Positions 55,701 to 63,905 of a stretch of DNA of 64,000 nt are shown piece by piece. A program made the translations under genes and the position numbers. Source of the stretch: Pseudarthrobacter sp. GA104 (GTDB taxonomy: Bacteria > Actinomycetota > Actinomycetes > Actinomycetales > Micrococcaceae); NCBI RefSeq assembly GCF_009741265.1, contig NZ_WOWL01000001.1:2418001-2482000 (forward strand), written 5' to 3'. The notes below the pieces were generated by a model. It worked only from the letters and a program-made list of their open reading frames with translations. It had not been told where the DNA came from and ran no database searches. Numbering within the stretch: position 1 is the first letter of the stretch; each line of letters starts with the position of its first letter.

Positions 55701-56615
55701 TCACCCGCCGTCGTGCTGTGCCACAGCCGCTGCGGTCGCCGCAAGGGTCTCCCGCGCGGCGAGGATCGCGGGCCGCTGGGCGCTGGAGCGGCGGACGGAG
55801 GTGAACACCGTGCGGTGCGGCTTGCCTGGCAGGTCAAGGAGCCGGGCGGTGGTGCCGCGCCCCGTCCACACCAGGTCCGGCATCAGCGCCACGGCGTTCC
55901 CGGACTCGATGAGGCGGATCTGTGCCTGAAGGTCCGCGGTTTCAAAACGCACGTCGGGCTCGAACCCCGCGCTCCGGCAGGCCTGCTCGGCCCAGTGGCG
56001 GGATGCCGCCCCGCGTGGTTCCATGACCCAGGCGAGTTCCGCGGTGTCCTCGATCGAGGAGATGGCGGGACCGCCGTCGGACGCGGGGGGAACGGCGAGC
56101 CGGATGGCGTCGGTGGTGAGCTTGACGCGGTCCAGTTCGGGATAGCGCGGGGCGGCGTGCCCGGGGTACTGCTCGGCGATGACAAGGTCGAAGTCGCGTG
56201 CCCACGTCTCGTGCAGCGCCGTTTCCGGCTCACGCTGGATCATCTCGATGCGAACTTCGGGATACGTACTGGCCATGCGCGTCAGGGTCTCGGGCATGAG
56301 CGCCAGCGCGGCCGACTGGAACACTGCGATCCGCACTGTGCCGGTCACGGTGGTCAGGGACGCCGCAAGGTCCGCCTCGGCCTGTTCCATGGTCTGCAGC
56401 AGGCTTGCGGTGTGGGCCACCAGGACCTCCGCCTGCGGGGTGAGCTGCACCCGGCGTCCCGTCTTGCGCAGCAGCTCCACGCCCACTTCCTTTTCCAGCA
56501 GCGCCAGCTGCTGGGAGACTGACGACGGGCTGTACTGGAGTGCTTCAGCCACCTCCGCGAGCGTCCCCCGGATGCTCAATTCCCGGAGCAGGCGCAGCCG
56601 GCGGACGTCAAGCAT
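55701..56615 (-). CDS. LysR-family transcriptional regulator, likely of proline catabolism
   Basis: A 304-residue regulator with the N-terminal LysR helix-turn-helix (RRLRLLRELSIRGTLAEVAEALQYSPSSVSQQLALLEKE, 5-43) and a two-lobed effector domain (GTVRIAVFQSAALALMPETL, then FDLVIAEQYPG). It is divergent from an APC permease and close to putA. The DNA between it and the permease shares a motif with the putA upstream region, so it probably controls both. The effector (perhaps proline) is inferred. Confidence 0.88.
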   Translation of the reverse strand: MLDVRRLRLLRELSIRGTLAEVAEALQYSPSSVSQQLALLEKEVGVELLRKTGRRVQLTPQAEVLVAHTASLLQTMEQAEADLAASLTTVTGTVRIAVFQSAALALMPETLTRMASTYPEVRIEMIQREPETALHETWARDFDLVIAEQYPGHAAPRYPELDRVKLTTDAIRLAVPPASDGGPAISSIEDTAELAWVMEPRGAASRHWAEQACRSAGFEPDVRFETADLQAQIRLIESGNAVALMPDLVWTGRGTTARLLDLPGKPHRTVFTSVRRSSAQRPAILAARETLAATAAAVAQHDGG

Positions 56616-56644
56616 GAGGAAATCCTTACCGAAACTAACGAATA

Positions 56645-56688
56645 TAGGTTAGAAGTAGTCACTTTATCTAATGCAAGCCCCCTTGCAT
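56645..56688. promoter_or_regulatory. Probable LysR binding region between the regulator and the permease
   Basis: TTAG-N15-CTAA (56649-56671) is a dyad of LysR-site size. The 27 bases around it match 20 of 27 with 59895-59921 in front of putA. An 18-bp palindrome ATGCAAG-CCCC-CTTGCAT follows at 56671-56688. Confidence 0.55.
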
Positions 56689-56770
56689 ACTGTTGGGACC
56701 GAGTTACCCCCGTCACAAGCGATTTTTCGCGCGCCGTGGCGGGGTCGCACCCCCCAAGCAGGAGTTCCTG

Positions 56771-58234
56771 ATGAGCACACGAGACATGACCCAGTCGATC
56801 ATGCGGCGCAAGCCGATTGACGACATTGAAGAAGAGAACAAACATAGTGGCCTCTTTAAGTCACTCGGGCTTTGGCAGCTGACGGCAATCGGCGTTGGCG
56901 GCATTATCGGCGTCGGCATCTTCTCCCTCGCGGGGCTGGTGGCCGCCGGTAGCGAAACCACACCCGGGGTGGGGCCCGCGGTACTGATTTCGTTCCTGAT
57001 TGCCGGCCTCGCGTCGGCAGCGGCAGCACTGTCCTACGCGGAGTTCGCGGGCATGATTCCGCGCGCCGGGTCCGCCTACACCTACGGGTACGTGGCCTTG
57101 GGCGAGATCATCGGCTGGTTCATCGGATGGGACCTGCTGCTGGAATACATCGCCATTGTGGCCGTGGTGGCCATCGGCATCTCCGGCTACTTTGATGCCT
57201 TCCTCTCCGGAATCGGCATCCACATGCCGGTCTGGATGACATCCACCCCGGATGAGGGCAAGGGCGGAATCGTCAACATCCCCGCCATCGTGGTCTGCCT
57301 GATCGTGACCTGGATCCTGTCGCGCGGAACCAAGGCGTTCGGCCGGTTCGAACTGGTGGCAGTGGCCATCAAGGTGGTCCTGATCCTCTTCATCATCGGC
57401 CTTGGTGTCTTCTACATCGACACCAACAACTACAACCCGTTCATGCCGTCCGGCTTCGGCCCGGTTCTTGCCGGTTCCGCCACCGTATTCTTCGCGGTCT
57501 TCGGCTACGACGCCATGAGTACCGCAGCGGAGGAGGCCACCGACGGCAAGAAGCACATGCCCAAGGCGATCATCCTGTCGCTCATCATCGCCATGCTGCT
57601 CTATGTGGCAGCCACCCTGGTCCTCACGGGCATGCAGAACTACAAGGACATCGACCCGAAGGCCGGGTTCGCGTCAGCCTTCACCAGCGTGGGGCTGCCG
57701 GTCATTGCCACCATCATTTCCGTCTTCGCGGTGCTGTCCATCCTCACCGTGATGCTGACGTTCCTGCTCGGCGTTACCCGCGTCTGGTTCTCCATGAGCC
57801 GCGACGGGCTGCTGCCCGGCTGGTTCTCCAAGACCGACCGGCACGGCACGCCGCAGCGCGTGACCTGGATCGCGGGCGTCGCCTCCGCGCTCCTGGCGGG
57901 TGTGTTCCCGATCAAGGCAGTCGCCGACCTGACCAACATCGGCATCCTGGCGGCGTTCGTCGTCGTCTGTTTCTCGGTCATCGTGTTCCGCTACAAGAAG
58001 CCCGATGCCCCGCGCGCGTTCCGGCTGCCGTTCATGCCGCTCGTCCCGGCCTTCGGGGTGCTGGCCTCCGCATTCCTGATGTTCCAGCTGCACTGGGAAA
58101 CGTGGGCGCGGTTCGGCGTCTGGCTCGTCATCGGCCTTGCCATCTACTTCTTCTATGGCAAGAAGAACTCGCTGATGAATCCCGACAGCCCCCGGCATGA
58201 GGAGATTGTGGAGATGCACCGCCCCGTCGGCTGA
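56771..58234 (+). CDS. APC-family amino acid permease
   Basis: A 487-residue membrane protein with about 12-13 segments and the APC signatures GLWQLTAIGVGGIIGVGIFSLAG, LSYAEFAGMIPRAGSAYTYGYVALGEIIGWFIGWDLLLEY and FFAVFGYDAMSTAAEEA. It is of the cationic-amino-acid-transporter branch. The start at 56771 follows CAGGAG by eight bases; a frame opening upstream at 56693 is not used. Its setting between a LysR gene and putA, with a shared promoter motif, suggests proline or a related amino acid as substrate. The branch alone would have suggested basic amino acids. Confidence 0.88.
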   Translation: MSTRDMTQSIMRRKPIDDIEEENKHSGLFKSLGLWQLTAIGVGGIIGVGIFSLAGLVAAGSETTPGVGPAVLISFLIAGLASAAAALSYAEFAGMIPRAGSAYTYGYVALGEIIGWFIGWDLLLEYIAIVAVVAIGISGYFDAFLSGIGIHMPVWMTSTPDEGKGGIVNIPAIVVCLIVTWILSRGTKAFGRFELVAVAIKVVLILFIIGLGVFYIDTNNYNPFMPSGFGPVLAGSATVFFAVFGYDAMSTAAEEATDGKKHMPKAIILSLIIAMLLYVAATLVLTGMQNYKDIDPKAGFASAFTSVGLPVIATIISVFAVLSILTVMLTFLLGVTRVWFSMSRDGLLPGWFSKTDRHGTPQRVTWIAGVASALLAGVFPIKAVADLTNIGILAAFVVVCFSVIVFRYKKPDAPRAFRLPFMPLVPAFGVLASAFLMFQLHWETWARFGVWLVIGLAIYFFYGKKNSLMNPDSPRHEEIVEMHRPVG

Positions 58235-58323
58235 CGCTCTATCACTTAACGTCGCTTAAACACGGACGCTCTCTCACTTAACGTCGCTAAACCTCGGACG
58301 CTCTATCACCTTCCTGTGGAGGG
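58233..58323 (+). repeat. 32-bp-period repeats, left half (interrupted by the IS element)
   Basis: GACGCTCT-type units begin at 58233, 58265 and 58297, exactly 32 bases apart, with the core CTCTNTCACTTAACGTCGCT. The first overlaps the permease stop codon. The third is cut short by 17 bases of different sequence before the insertion. The array continues in reverse orientation at 59763. Confidence 0.75.
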
Positions 58324-58362
58324 TGAACTGGTCCCCGGAAGTTGGACTGGCCAAATAGGATC

Positions 58363-59247
58363 CTAAGCTGCGAGGGCCTGGGCACGGTATTGGACCGGGC
58401 TCAGGCCCTTGAGCTTTGTTGAGATTCTTTTGGTGTTGTACCAGTGGATGTATTCCTCGACGGCGGTTGCCAGGGCGTCGGTGTTGAGGAACCGGACGCG
58501 GTGGAAGAATTCTGACTTGAGGTGGCCGAAGAAGTTCTCCATGACCGCGTTGTCGTAGCAATTTCCCTTGCGGGACATTGATTGGACCGCGCCGGCGCCC
58601 GCGATCAGGGTGCGCCAGGAGGCGTGCCGGTATTGGAAGCCTTGGTCCGAGTGCACCAGCGGTTGCTGACCGGGCTGCAGGCAGGTCAGGGCCTCACGCA
58701 GGGAATCGTTGGTGAGCGCAAGGTTCGGGGATGAGCCCAGCGAGTAGGAAATGATCTGCCGGTCGAAGAGGTCCATGACCGGTGAGAGGTAGAGCTTCCG
58801 GTCCCCGACGCTGAATTCCGTCACATCAGTTACCCACTTCTGGTTCGGTGCATCAGCGTCGAACTCGCGGTTCAGCACGTTGGGCGCGACCGCGCCCTGT
58901 TCGCCTTGGTAGGAGTTGTAGCGCTTCCGGCGCCGGACCTTGCAGACCAGCCCGAGTTCCTGCATCAGCTTCAGCACAGTCTTCTTCGCGACCGTCCACC
59001 CTTGTTTGACCAGCTCGCTGTGGATGCGGCGGTGCCCGTACCGGCCATGGTTCGTTTCGAAGATCTCCGTGACCGCGGCTTTGAGTTTCTCTGTCGGGTC
59101 CGGCGCCTGCAGCCGGGGCTGGTGATAGAAGAACGTGGACCTGGCCAGCCCGGCGATGTCCAGCAGGACACCAAGCGGATAGTCAGCCTTGAGGGAAACG
59201 ACGGCTTGAACCTTTACCGTCGTCCCTGTTCCCTCAAGGCCCGCAGT
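58363..59247 (-). CDS. IS3-family transposase OrfB (made by -1 frameshift)
   Basis: The catalytic part is an rve-type integrase domain with the DDE triad: Asp in QKWVTDVTEF, Asp in PLVHSDQGFQY and Glu in NAVMENFFGHLKSE. An HTH_21-type segment (GRYGHRRIHSEL) precedes it. No good start codon exists near the beginning of this frame. It is entered from orfA at the slippery heptamer GGGAAAA (minus strand, 59253 to 59247), giving an OrfAB product of about 445 residues. An internal ATG at 58977 would miss part of the domain. Confidence 0.88.
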   Translation of the reverse strand, partial: TAGLEGTGTTVKVQAVVSLKADYPLGVLLDIAGLARSTFFYHQPRLQAPDPTEKLKAAVTEIFETNHGRYGHRRIHSELVKQGWTVAKKTVLKLMQELGLVCKVRRRKRYNSYQGEQGAVAPNVLNREFDADAPNQKWVTDVTEFSVGDRKLYLSPVMDLFDRQIISYSLGSSPNLALTNDSLREALTCLQPGQQPLVHSDQGFQYRHASWRTLIAGAGAVQSMSRKGNCYDNAVMENFFGHLKSEFFHRVRFLNTDALATAVEEYIHWYNTKRISTKLKGLSPVQYRAQALAA

Positions 59248-59699
59248 TTTCCCAGGTACGCCACCTCAGCGCGCAGCCGTTCGTTCTCCCGCCGCAACCG
59301 CTCAAGCTCGGGCAAATCCGCAGGCGGCGGGGAATCGGGTTTCCGCGGCCGGCCTTTGGGCTTCGGCCGCAACCCGTCCTCGCCTTCGAGCCGGTACGCC
59401 CGGACCCACTTTTGCAGCAGCTCACGGGAGGCCAGACCTGCCTCGACTGCCAGATCCGGGCCGGACTCGCCCGCGAGGAAGCGCTCGACCAGGGCACGTT
59501 TGAACTCAAACGAGTACGACCTCACCGCCCTGCCCACCAGCACTGCTTGCCCATGAATCCTCCACCGCCCATACAGTGCCCTGACCGGCACACGAGGCGC
59601 ATCCAGCACCCGGGCCGCCGACCCATACCCGACACCCTTCTCAAACAACGCTACAGCCGCCTCGCGCTGCGCCTCAGACAATGAACTACGTGCATGCAT
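59214..59699 (-). CDS. IS3-family transposase OrfA
   Basis: A 161-residue protein with two helix-turn-helix segments (SLSEAQREAAVALFEKGVGYGSAARVL and FKRALVERFLAGESGPDLAVEAGLASRELLQKWVRAYR) and a C-terminal leucine-zipper-like coiled coil (LPELERLRRENERLRAEVAYLGKLRAL). It binds the element's ends. The slippery site lies in the last codons. GGGGAG eight bases before the ATG is its ribosome site, and this lies in a hairpin at the element's tip. Confidence 0.9.
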   Translation of the reverse strand: MHARSSLSEAQREAAVALFEKGVGYGSAARVLDAPRVPVRALYGRWRIHGQAVLVGRAVRSYSFEFKRALVERFLAGESGPDLAVEAGLASRELLQKWVRAYRLEGEDGLRPKPKGRPRKPDSPPPADLPELERLRRENERLRAEVAYLGKLRALREQGRR

Positions 59700-59702
59700 A
59701 AA

Positions 59703-59756
59703 ACTGCTCCCCGGAAGTCGGAACTGAATTTCTCAGTCCAACTTCCGGGGAGCAGT
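59703..59756. repeat. Inverted repeat at the orfA end of the IS element
   Basis: ACTGCTCCCCGGAAGT (59703-59718) and ACTTCCGGGGAGCAGT (59741-59756) are perfect 16-base complements around a 22-base centre that has four more pairs. One arm is the terminal inverted repeat; the other contains the orfA ribosome site. Confidence 0.8.
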
Positions 59757-59759
59757 TCA

Positions 59760-59806
59760 GGGTGATAGAGCGTTTCGGTTTTTCCCGCATTAAGTGAGAG
59801 AGGGTG
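59760..59806 (-). repeat. 32-bp-period repeats, right half
   Basis: GTGATAGAG at 59762 and GTGAGAGAG at 59794 are 32 bases apart and are the reverse-strand form of the units at 58233-58311. Without the IS element the two halves would face each other across about 10 bases (GCTCTATCACC ... GGGTGATAGAGC). Confidence 0.7.
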
Positions 59807-59894
59807 GCAAGTACGGTTCGCCGCGTGAGGGACGGGCCGGTGGGGGAAGGGCAATCCTGCCGGGTTCAATGGTTCATTTTTTCTAACCGGTATT

Positions 59895-59921
59895 GCTTAG
59901 AAAAGATCGCTTTATCTTATG
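59895..59921 (+). promoter_or_regulatory. putA upstream motif shared with the LysR-permease gap
   Basis: GCTTAGAAAAGATCGCTTTATCTTATG corresponds base for base to 56647-56673 (20 of 27 identical, CTTTATCT-ATG nearly exact), including TTAG-N15-CTTA. It lies 62 bases upstream of the putA start and could be the LysR site of putA. Confidence 0.5.
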
Positions 59922-59982
59922 TGACTGGAAGCTCATACTGGTTGATAAGACCTCCTTGAACCCCAGAAAGATCGGGAAAACA

Positions 59983-62900
59983 ATGACCCACATTGCAATG
60001 GAACCCGCAGCTGCCGCCGGAACTGCGCCCCGGACCGTCGACGTCGACGTGCCCCAGGCCAAGGCCCTGGCAGCCGACGCCGTGGCGCTGGTCCGCCACT
60101 GGCTGACCGAGGCCTCGAAGGTGCCCGTGGACGCTTCGGCCCAGCAGCTCGCCGGCGTCCTGAAGGACCCCAACGGCCTGGAATTCACCGTTGGCTTCGT
60201 GGACGGCGTGGTCCGCCCCGAGGACCTGAACGTTGCCGCCCGCAACCTCGCGGCACTGGCGCCCAAGGTCCCCGCGTTCCTGCCCTGGTACATGCGCAGC
60301 GCCGTAGCGCTGGGCGGAACCATGGCTCCGGTCATGCCGCAGGTGGTCATCCCCATTGCCCGCAAGGTCCTGCGCGAAATGGTGGGCCACCTGATCGTTG
60401 ACGCGACCGACGCCAAGCTCGGGCCCGCGATTGCCAAGATCCGCAAGGACGGCATCAAGCTCAACGTCAACCTCCTCGGCGAGGCTGTCCTTGGCGAGCA
60501 CGAGGCCTCCCGCCGGCTCGAAGGAACGCACGCCCTGCTGGCGCGCCCCGACGTCGACTACGTCTCCATCAAGGTCTCCTCCACCGTTGCCCCGCACTCC
60601 GCCTGGGCCTTCGACGAAGCCGTGGAGCACGTGGTGGAAAAGCTCACCCCGCTGTTCACCCGCGCAGCTTCGTTTCCCAAAGCCAAGTTCATCAACCTCG
60701 ACATGGAGGAGTACAAGGACCTGGACATGACCATCGCGGTCTTCACCAGGATCCTGGACAAGCCCGAATTCAAGGACCTGGAAGCGGGCATTGTGCTCCA
60801 GGCCTACCTCCCGGATGCCCTGTCCGCGATGATCCGGCTGCAGGACTGGGCGGCTGAACGGCGTGCCAACGGCGGCGCCGCCATCAAGGTGCGTGTGGTC
60901 AAGGGCGCAAACCTGCCCATGGAGCAGGTGGAATCCTCCCTGCACGACTGGCCGCTGGCAACCTGGGGCAGCAAGCAGGACTCGGACACCAGCTACAAGA
61001 GTGTCATCAACTACTCCCTGCACCCCGAGCGGATCAAGAACATCCGGATCGGCGTGGCCGGCCACAACCTGTTCGACATCGCCTTCGCCTGGCTCCTTGC
61101 CAAGCAGCGCGGCATCGCGGATAGCGCACAGCAGAGTATCGAGTTCGAGATGCTCCTGGGCATGGCCCAGGGCCAGGCCGAAGCCGTCAAGAAGGACGTC
61201 GGCTCCCTGCTGCTCTACACGCCGGTGGTGCACCCGGCCGAGTTCGACGTCGCCATTGCCTACCTGATCCGCCGCCTCGAAGAGGGCGCCAGCCAGGACA
61301 ACTTCATGTCCGCCGTGTTCGAGCTGGATAAGAATGAAGTCCTGTTCGAGCGCGAGAAGCAGCGCTTCCTCGCCTCCCTCGCCGAACTGGACAACCGTGT
61401 CCCGGCGCCCAACCGAAAGCAGAACCGGAGCCTGCCGCCCGTCCCCAGGCCGCACGACCACTTCGAGAACACCCCGGACACGGACCCGTCCCTGCCCGCC
61501 AACCGCGACTGGGGCCGGGCCATCCTGGACCGCGTCCCGTCCTCCACCCTGGGCAGCGCCTCCGTGAAAGCCGCCTTCATCAATGACGAAGCAACCTTGA
61601 ACGGCGCCATCCAGGCCGCCGTGGAGAAGGGCAAGGCCTGGGGTGCCCTGTCCGGCGCCGAGCGCGCCGAAATCCTGCACCGCGCCGGCGACGTCCTGGA
61701 GGCGCGCCGCGCCGACCTGCTTGAGGTCATGGCCAGCGAAACCGGCAAGACCATTGACCAGGGCGACCCCGAGGTCAGCGAAGCCGTGGACTTTGCCCAC
61801 TACTACGCCGAGTCCGCACGCAAGCTGGACGCGGTCGACGGCGCCACGTTCGTCCCGGCGAAGCTCACCGTCGTAACCCCGCCCTGGAACTTCCCGGTTG
61901 CCATCCCCGCCGGGTCCACCCTCGCGGCACTCGCCGCCGGCTCCGCCGTCGTGATCAAGCCTGCCAAGCAGGCCGCCCGCAGCGGCGCCGTCATGGTCGA
62001 AGCCCTCTGGGAGGCAGGCGTCCCGAAGGACGTCCTGACCATGGTGCAGCTGGGCGAGCGGGAACTGGGCAAGCAGCTCATCAGCCACCCGGCCGTGGAC
62101 CGCGTGATCCTCACCGGCGGCTACGAGACCGCCGAACTGTTCCGGTCCTTCCGCCAGGACCTGCCGCTGCTGGCCGAGACGAGCGGCAAGAACGCCATCA
62201 TCGTCACCCCCAGCGCGGACCTGGACCTGGCAGCCAAGGACGTGGCGTACTCCGCGTTCGGGCACGCCGGCCAGAAGTGCTCGGCCGCGTCGCTGGTGAT
62301 CCTGGTGGGATCGGTCGCCAAGTCCAAGCGGTTCCACAACCAGCTCATCGACGCCGTGACCTCCCTCAAGGTGGGCTACCCCGAGGACCCCACCAGCCAG
62401 ATGGGCCCGATCATCGAACCCGCCAAGGGCAAGCTCCTCAACGCCCTCACCACCCTGGGCGAGGGCGAGAACTGGGCCGTGGAACCGAAAAAGCTGGACA
62501 ACACCGGCCGGCTCTGGAGCCCGGGTGTGCGCTACGGCGTCAAGCGCGGCTCCTACTTCCACCTGACCGAATTCTTCGGACCGGTCCTGGGCGTAATGAC
62601 CGCCGACACCCTTGAGGAAGCCATCGCCATCCAGAACCAGATCGAGTACGGCCTCACCGCAGGCCTGCACTCCCTGAACTCCGAGGAACTGGGCGTCTGG
62701 CTGGACAGCATCCAGGCCGGAAACCTGTACGTGAACCGAGGCATCACCGGCGCCATCGTGCAGCGCCAGCCGTTCGGCGGATGGAAGAAGTCCGCCGTTG
62801 GCGCTGGCACCAAGGCCGGCGGGCCAAACTACCTGGCAGGGCTCGGCGATTGGGCGCCCGCCACGGCCTCGGCGCATGCCGCTGTCACCAACCCCGGCGT

Positions 62901-63489
62901 GCGGCGCATCCTCAACGCTGCCGGCGCTGCCCTGCAGCCCGCCGAGCTCGAGTCCGTGCACCGGGCCCTGGCGTCCGACGCCCAGGCGTGGACGGAGGAG
63001 TTCGGCACAGCGAAGGACGTCTCCGGCCTCAGCGCGGAGCGCAACATCTTCCGCTACCGCAGCCTGCCCGTGACGGTCCGCCTGTCCGAAGGCGCGCCGC
63101 TGGGCCACCTGGTACGGACTGTGGCAGCCGGTGTGCTGGCGGGTTCTGCGCTCACGGTGTCCTCCGCCGTCGAACTTCCCGCCCAGCTGCGCACCGTGCT
63201 CACCGCGCTGGACATCGAAGTAACGGTAGAGTCCGACGCCGAATGGCTGGCTTCCGCGGGCCGGCTCGCCGCGGCGGGGAAGCTTTCCGGCGCACGGGTC
63301 CGCCTCATCGGCGGCGATGCGGCAGGCCTTGCCAAGGCCACGGGCGGCCGTCCCGACCTGGCAATCTATGCCCACCCGGTCACCGAAGCCGGCCGCGTGG
63401 AACTGCTGCCCTTCCTGCACGAGCAGGCCGTCAGCATCACCGCCCACAGGTTCGGAACGCCCAACCATCTTTCGGACGCCCTGATCTAG
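59983..63489 (+). CDS. putA: Bifunctional proline dehydrogenase / P5C dehydrogenase
   Basis: An 1168-residue PutA that oxidises proline to glutamate in two channelled steps. The N-terminal half (about 30-460) is the FAD-dependent proline dehydrogenase barrel (NVNLLGEAVLGEHEA, YVSIKVSS, KVRVVKGANLPME, NIRIGVAGHNLFD). The second half (about 520-1010) is an NAD-dependent aldehyde dehydrogenase with TPPWNFPVAIPAG, ETSGKNAIIV and the nucleophile cysteine in GHAGQKCSAASL. A C-terminal part (about 1030-1165) is degenerate ALDH-like. There is no ribbon-helix-helix repressor domain, so control must come from elsewhere, probably the LysR protein. The start at 59983 (MTHIAMEP) was chosen because upstream codons fall within the regulatory motif. 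Confidence 0.94.
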   Translation: MTHIAMEPAAAAGTAPRTVDVDVPQAKALAADAVALVRHWLTEASKVPVDASAQQLAGVLKDPNGLEFTVGFVDGVVRPEDLNVAARNLAALAPKVPAFLPWYMRSAVALGGTMAPVMPQVVIPIARKVLREMVGHLIVDATDAKLGPAIAKIRKDGIKLNVNLLGEAVLGEHEASRRLEGTHALLARPDVDYVSIKVSSTVAPHSAWAFDEAVEHVVEKLTPLFTRAASFPKAKFINLDMEEYKDLDMTIAVFTRILDKPEFKDLEAGIVLQAYLPDALSAMIRLQDWAAERRANGGAAIKVRVVKGANLPMEQVESSLHDWPLATWGSKQDSDTSYKSVINYSLHPERIKNIRIGVAGHNLFDIAFAWLLAKQRGIADSAQQSIEFEMLLGMAQGQAEAVKKDVGSLLLYTPVVHPAEFDVAIAYLIRRLEEGASQDNFMSAVFELDKNEVLFEREKQRFLASLAELDNRVPAPNRKQNRSLPPVPRPHDHFENTPDTDPSLPANRDWGRAILDRVPSSTLGSASVKAAFINDEATLNGAIQAAVEKGKAWGALSGAERAEILHRAGDVLEARRADLLEVMASETGKTIDQGDPEVSEAVDFAHYYAESARKLDAVDGATFVPAKLTVVTPPWNFPVAIPAGSTLAALAAGSAVVIKPAKQAARSGAVMVEALWEAGVPKDVLTMVQLGERELGKQLISHPAVDRVILTGGYETAELFRSFRQDLPLLAETSGKNAIIVTPSADLDLAAKDVAYSAFGHAGQKCSAASLVILVGSVAKSKRFHNQLIDAVTSLKVGYPEDPTSQMGPIIEPAKGKLLNALTTLGEGENWAVEPKKLDNTGRLWSPGVRYGVKRGSYFHLTEFFGPVLGVMTADTLEEAIAIQNQIEYGLTAGLHSLNSEELGVWLDSIQAGNLYVNRGITGAIVQRQPFGGWKKSAVGAGTKAGGPNYLAGLGDWAPATASAHAAVTNPGVRRILNAAGAALQPAELESVHRALASDAQAWTEEFGTAKDVSGLSAERNIFRYRSLPVTVRLSEGAPLGHLVRTVAAGVLAGSALTVSSAVELPAQLRTVLTALDIEVTVESDAEWLASAGRLAAAGKLSGARVRLIGGDAAGLAKATGGRPDLAIYAHPVTEAGRVELLPFLHEQAVSITAHRFGTPNHLSDALI

Positions 63490-63530
63490 AGCCCTGATCC
63501 AGGAGTTGCCGGCGCAAGCGTGCCGGCACA

Positions 63531-63574
63531 AAGAGGGCCGGACGCTCACCTTGCGGTGACCGTCCGGCCCTCTT
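63531..63574. terminator. Terminator after putA
   Basis: AAGAGGGCCGGACG pairs with CGTCCGGCCCTCTT, and the inner TCACC/GGTGA extends the stem with one mismatch to a TTGC loop. It lies between the convergent putA and zinc-ribbon genes and can act on both. Confidence 0.85.
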
Positions 63575-63587
63575 CGGCCTGCGGATA

Positions 63588-63905
63588 CTAGCCCAGGTAC
63601 CACCCGGGCGGCGTCCACGTGACTGGAACGCTGTGGGCCGAGAAATCCTCGCACCGGGTGCAGGTGTAGGCGACTTCACCCAGGGTGCCTACCGAACCGT
63701 CGCGGCGGTAGGTGGGCGGAATGTAAGACTCAAGGTAGACAAACTCGTCAGTGCGGCATCTGTCACAGGTAGGTTTGCCGACGTATCCGGAGTCGGTGGT
63801 GGCAATGCCTGCACCGAGCCTGGAATTGCGGGTTCCAAGCGGCCGCGCAGGGGCGTGTGAGCGGGCATGGGCCGGGCTGTAATGGGGGTTCTTGGCTGTC
63901 GTCAT
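63588..63905 (-). CDS. Small Cys4 (zinc-ribbon-like) protein, function unknown
   Basis: A 105-residue protein with two CxxC pairs, PTCDRCRTDEF and AYTCTRCEDFSAH, about 33 residues apart, likely to bind a zinc ion. The N-terminal 40 residues are basic and low in structure. The C-terminus ends VPVTWTPPGWYLG. The frame is supported by the cysteine motifs and by the terminator just after its stop. No partner genes are visible because the window ends. Confidence 0.65.
   Translation of the reverse strand: MTTAKNPHYSPAHARSHAPARPLGTRNSRLGAGIATTDSGYVGKPTCDRCRTDEFVYLESYIPPTYRRDGSVGTLGEVAYTCTRCEDFSAHSVPVTWTPPGWYLG

Larger units (their letters stand above)
58324..59759 (-). mobile_element. Complete IS3-family insertion sequence
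   Basis: The element of 1436 bp has terminal inverted repeats beginning TGAACTG(G/C)TCCCCGGAAG (left from 58324, right ending 59759; about 25 of 26 positions match, starting TGA...TCA). Inside are orfA and a longer orfB in the -1 frame with an intact DDE motif. It lies between an APC permease gene and putA, with transposase reading toward the permease. Both ends, both frames and the catalytic residues are intact, so it may be active. Confidence 0.92.
58321..59762. repeat. 3-bp target duplication of the IS element
   Basis: GGG at 58321-58323 and GGG at 59760-59762 flank the element directly, as expected for a 3-bp duplication of IS3-family insertion. Because it is short it could be chance. 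Confidence 0.5.

Noticed and set aside
59917..63654. 1245-codon open frame antisense to putA
   Set aside because: Runs opposite a complete PutA and has no recognisable domains; typical third-position GC artefact.
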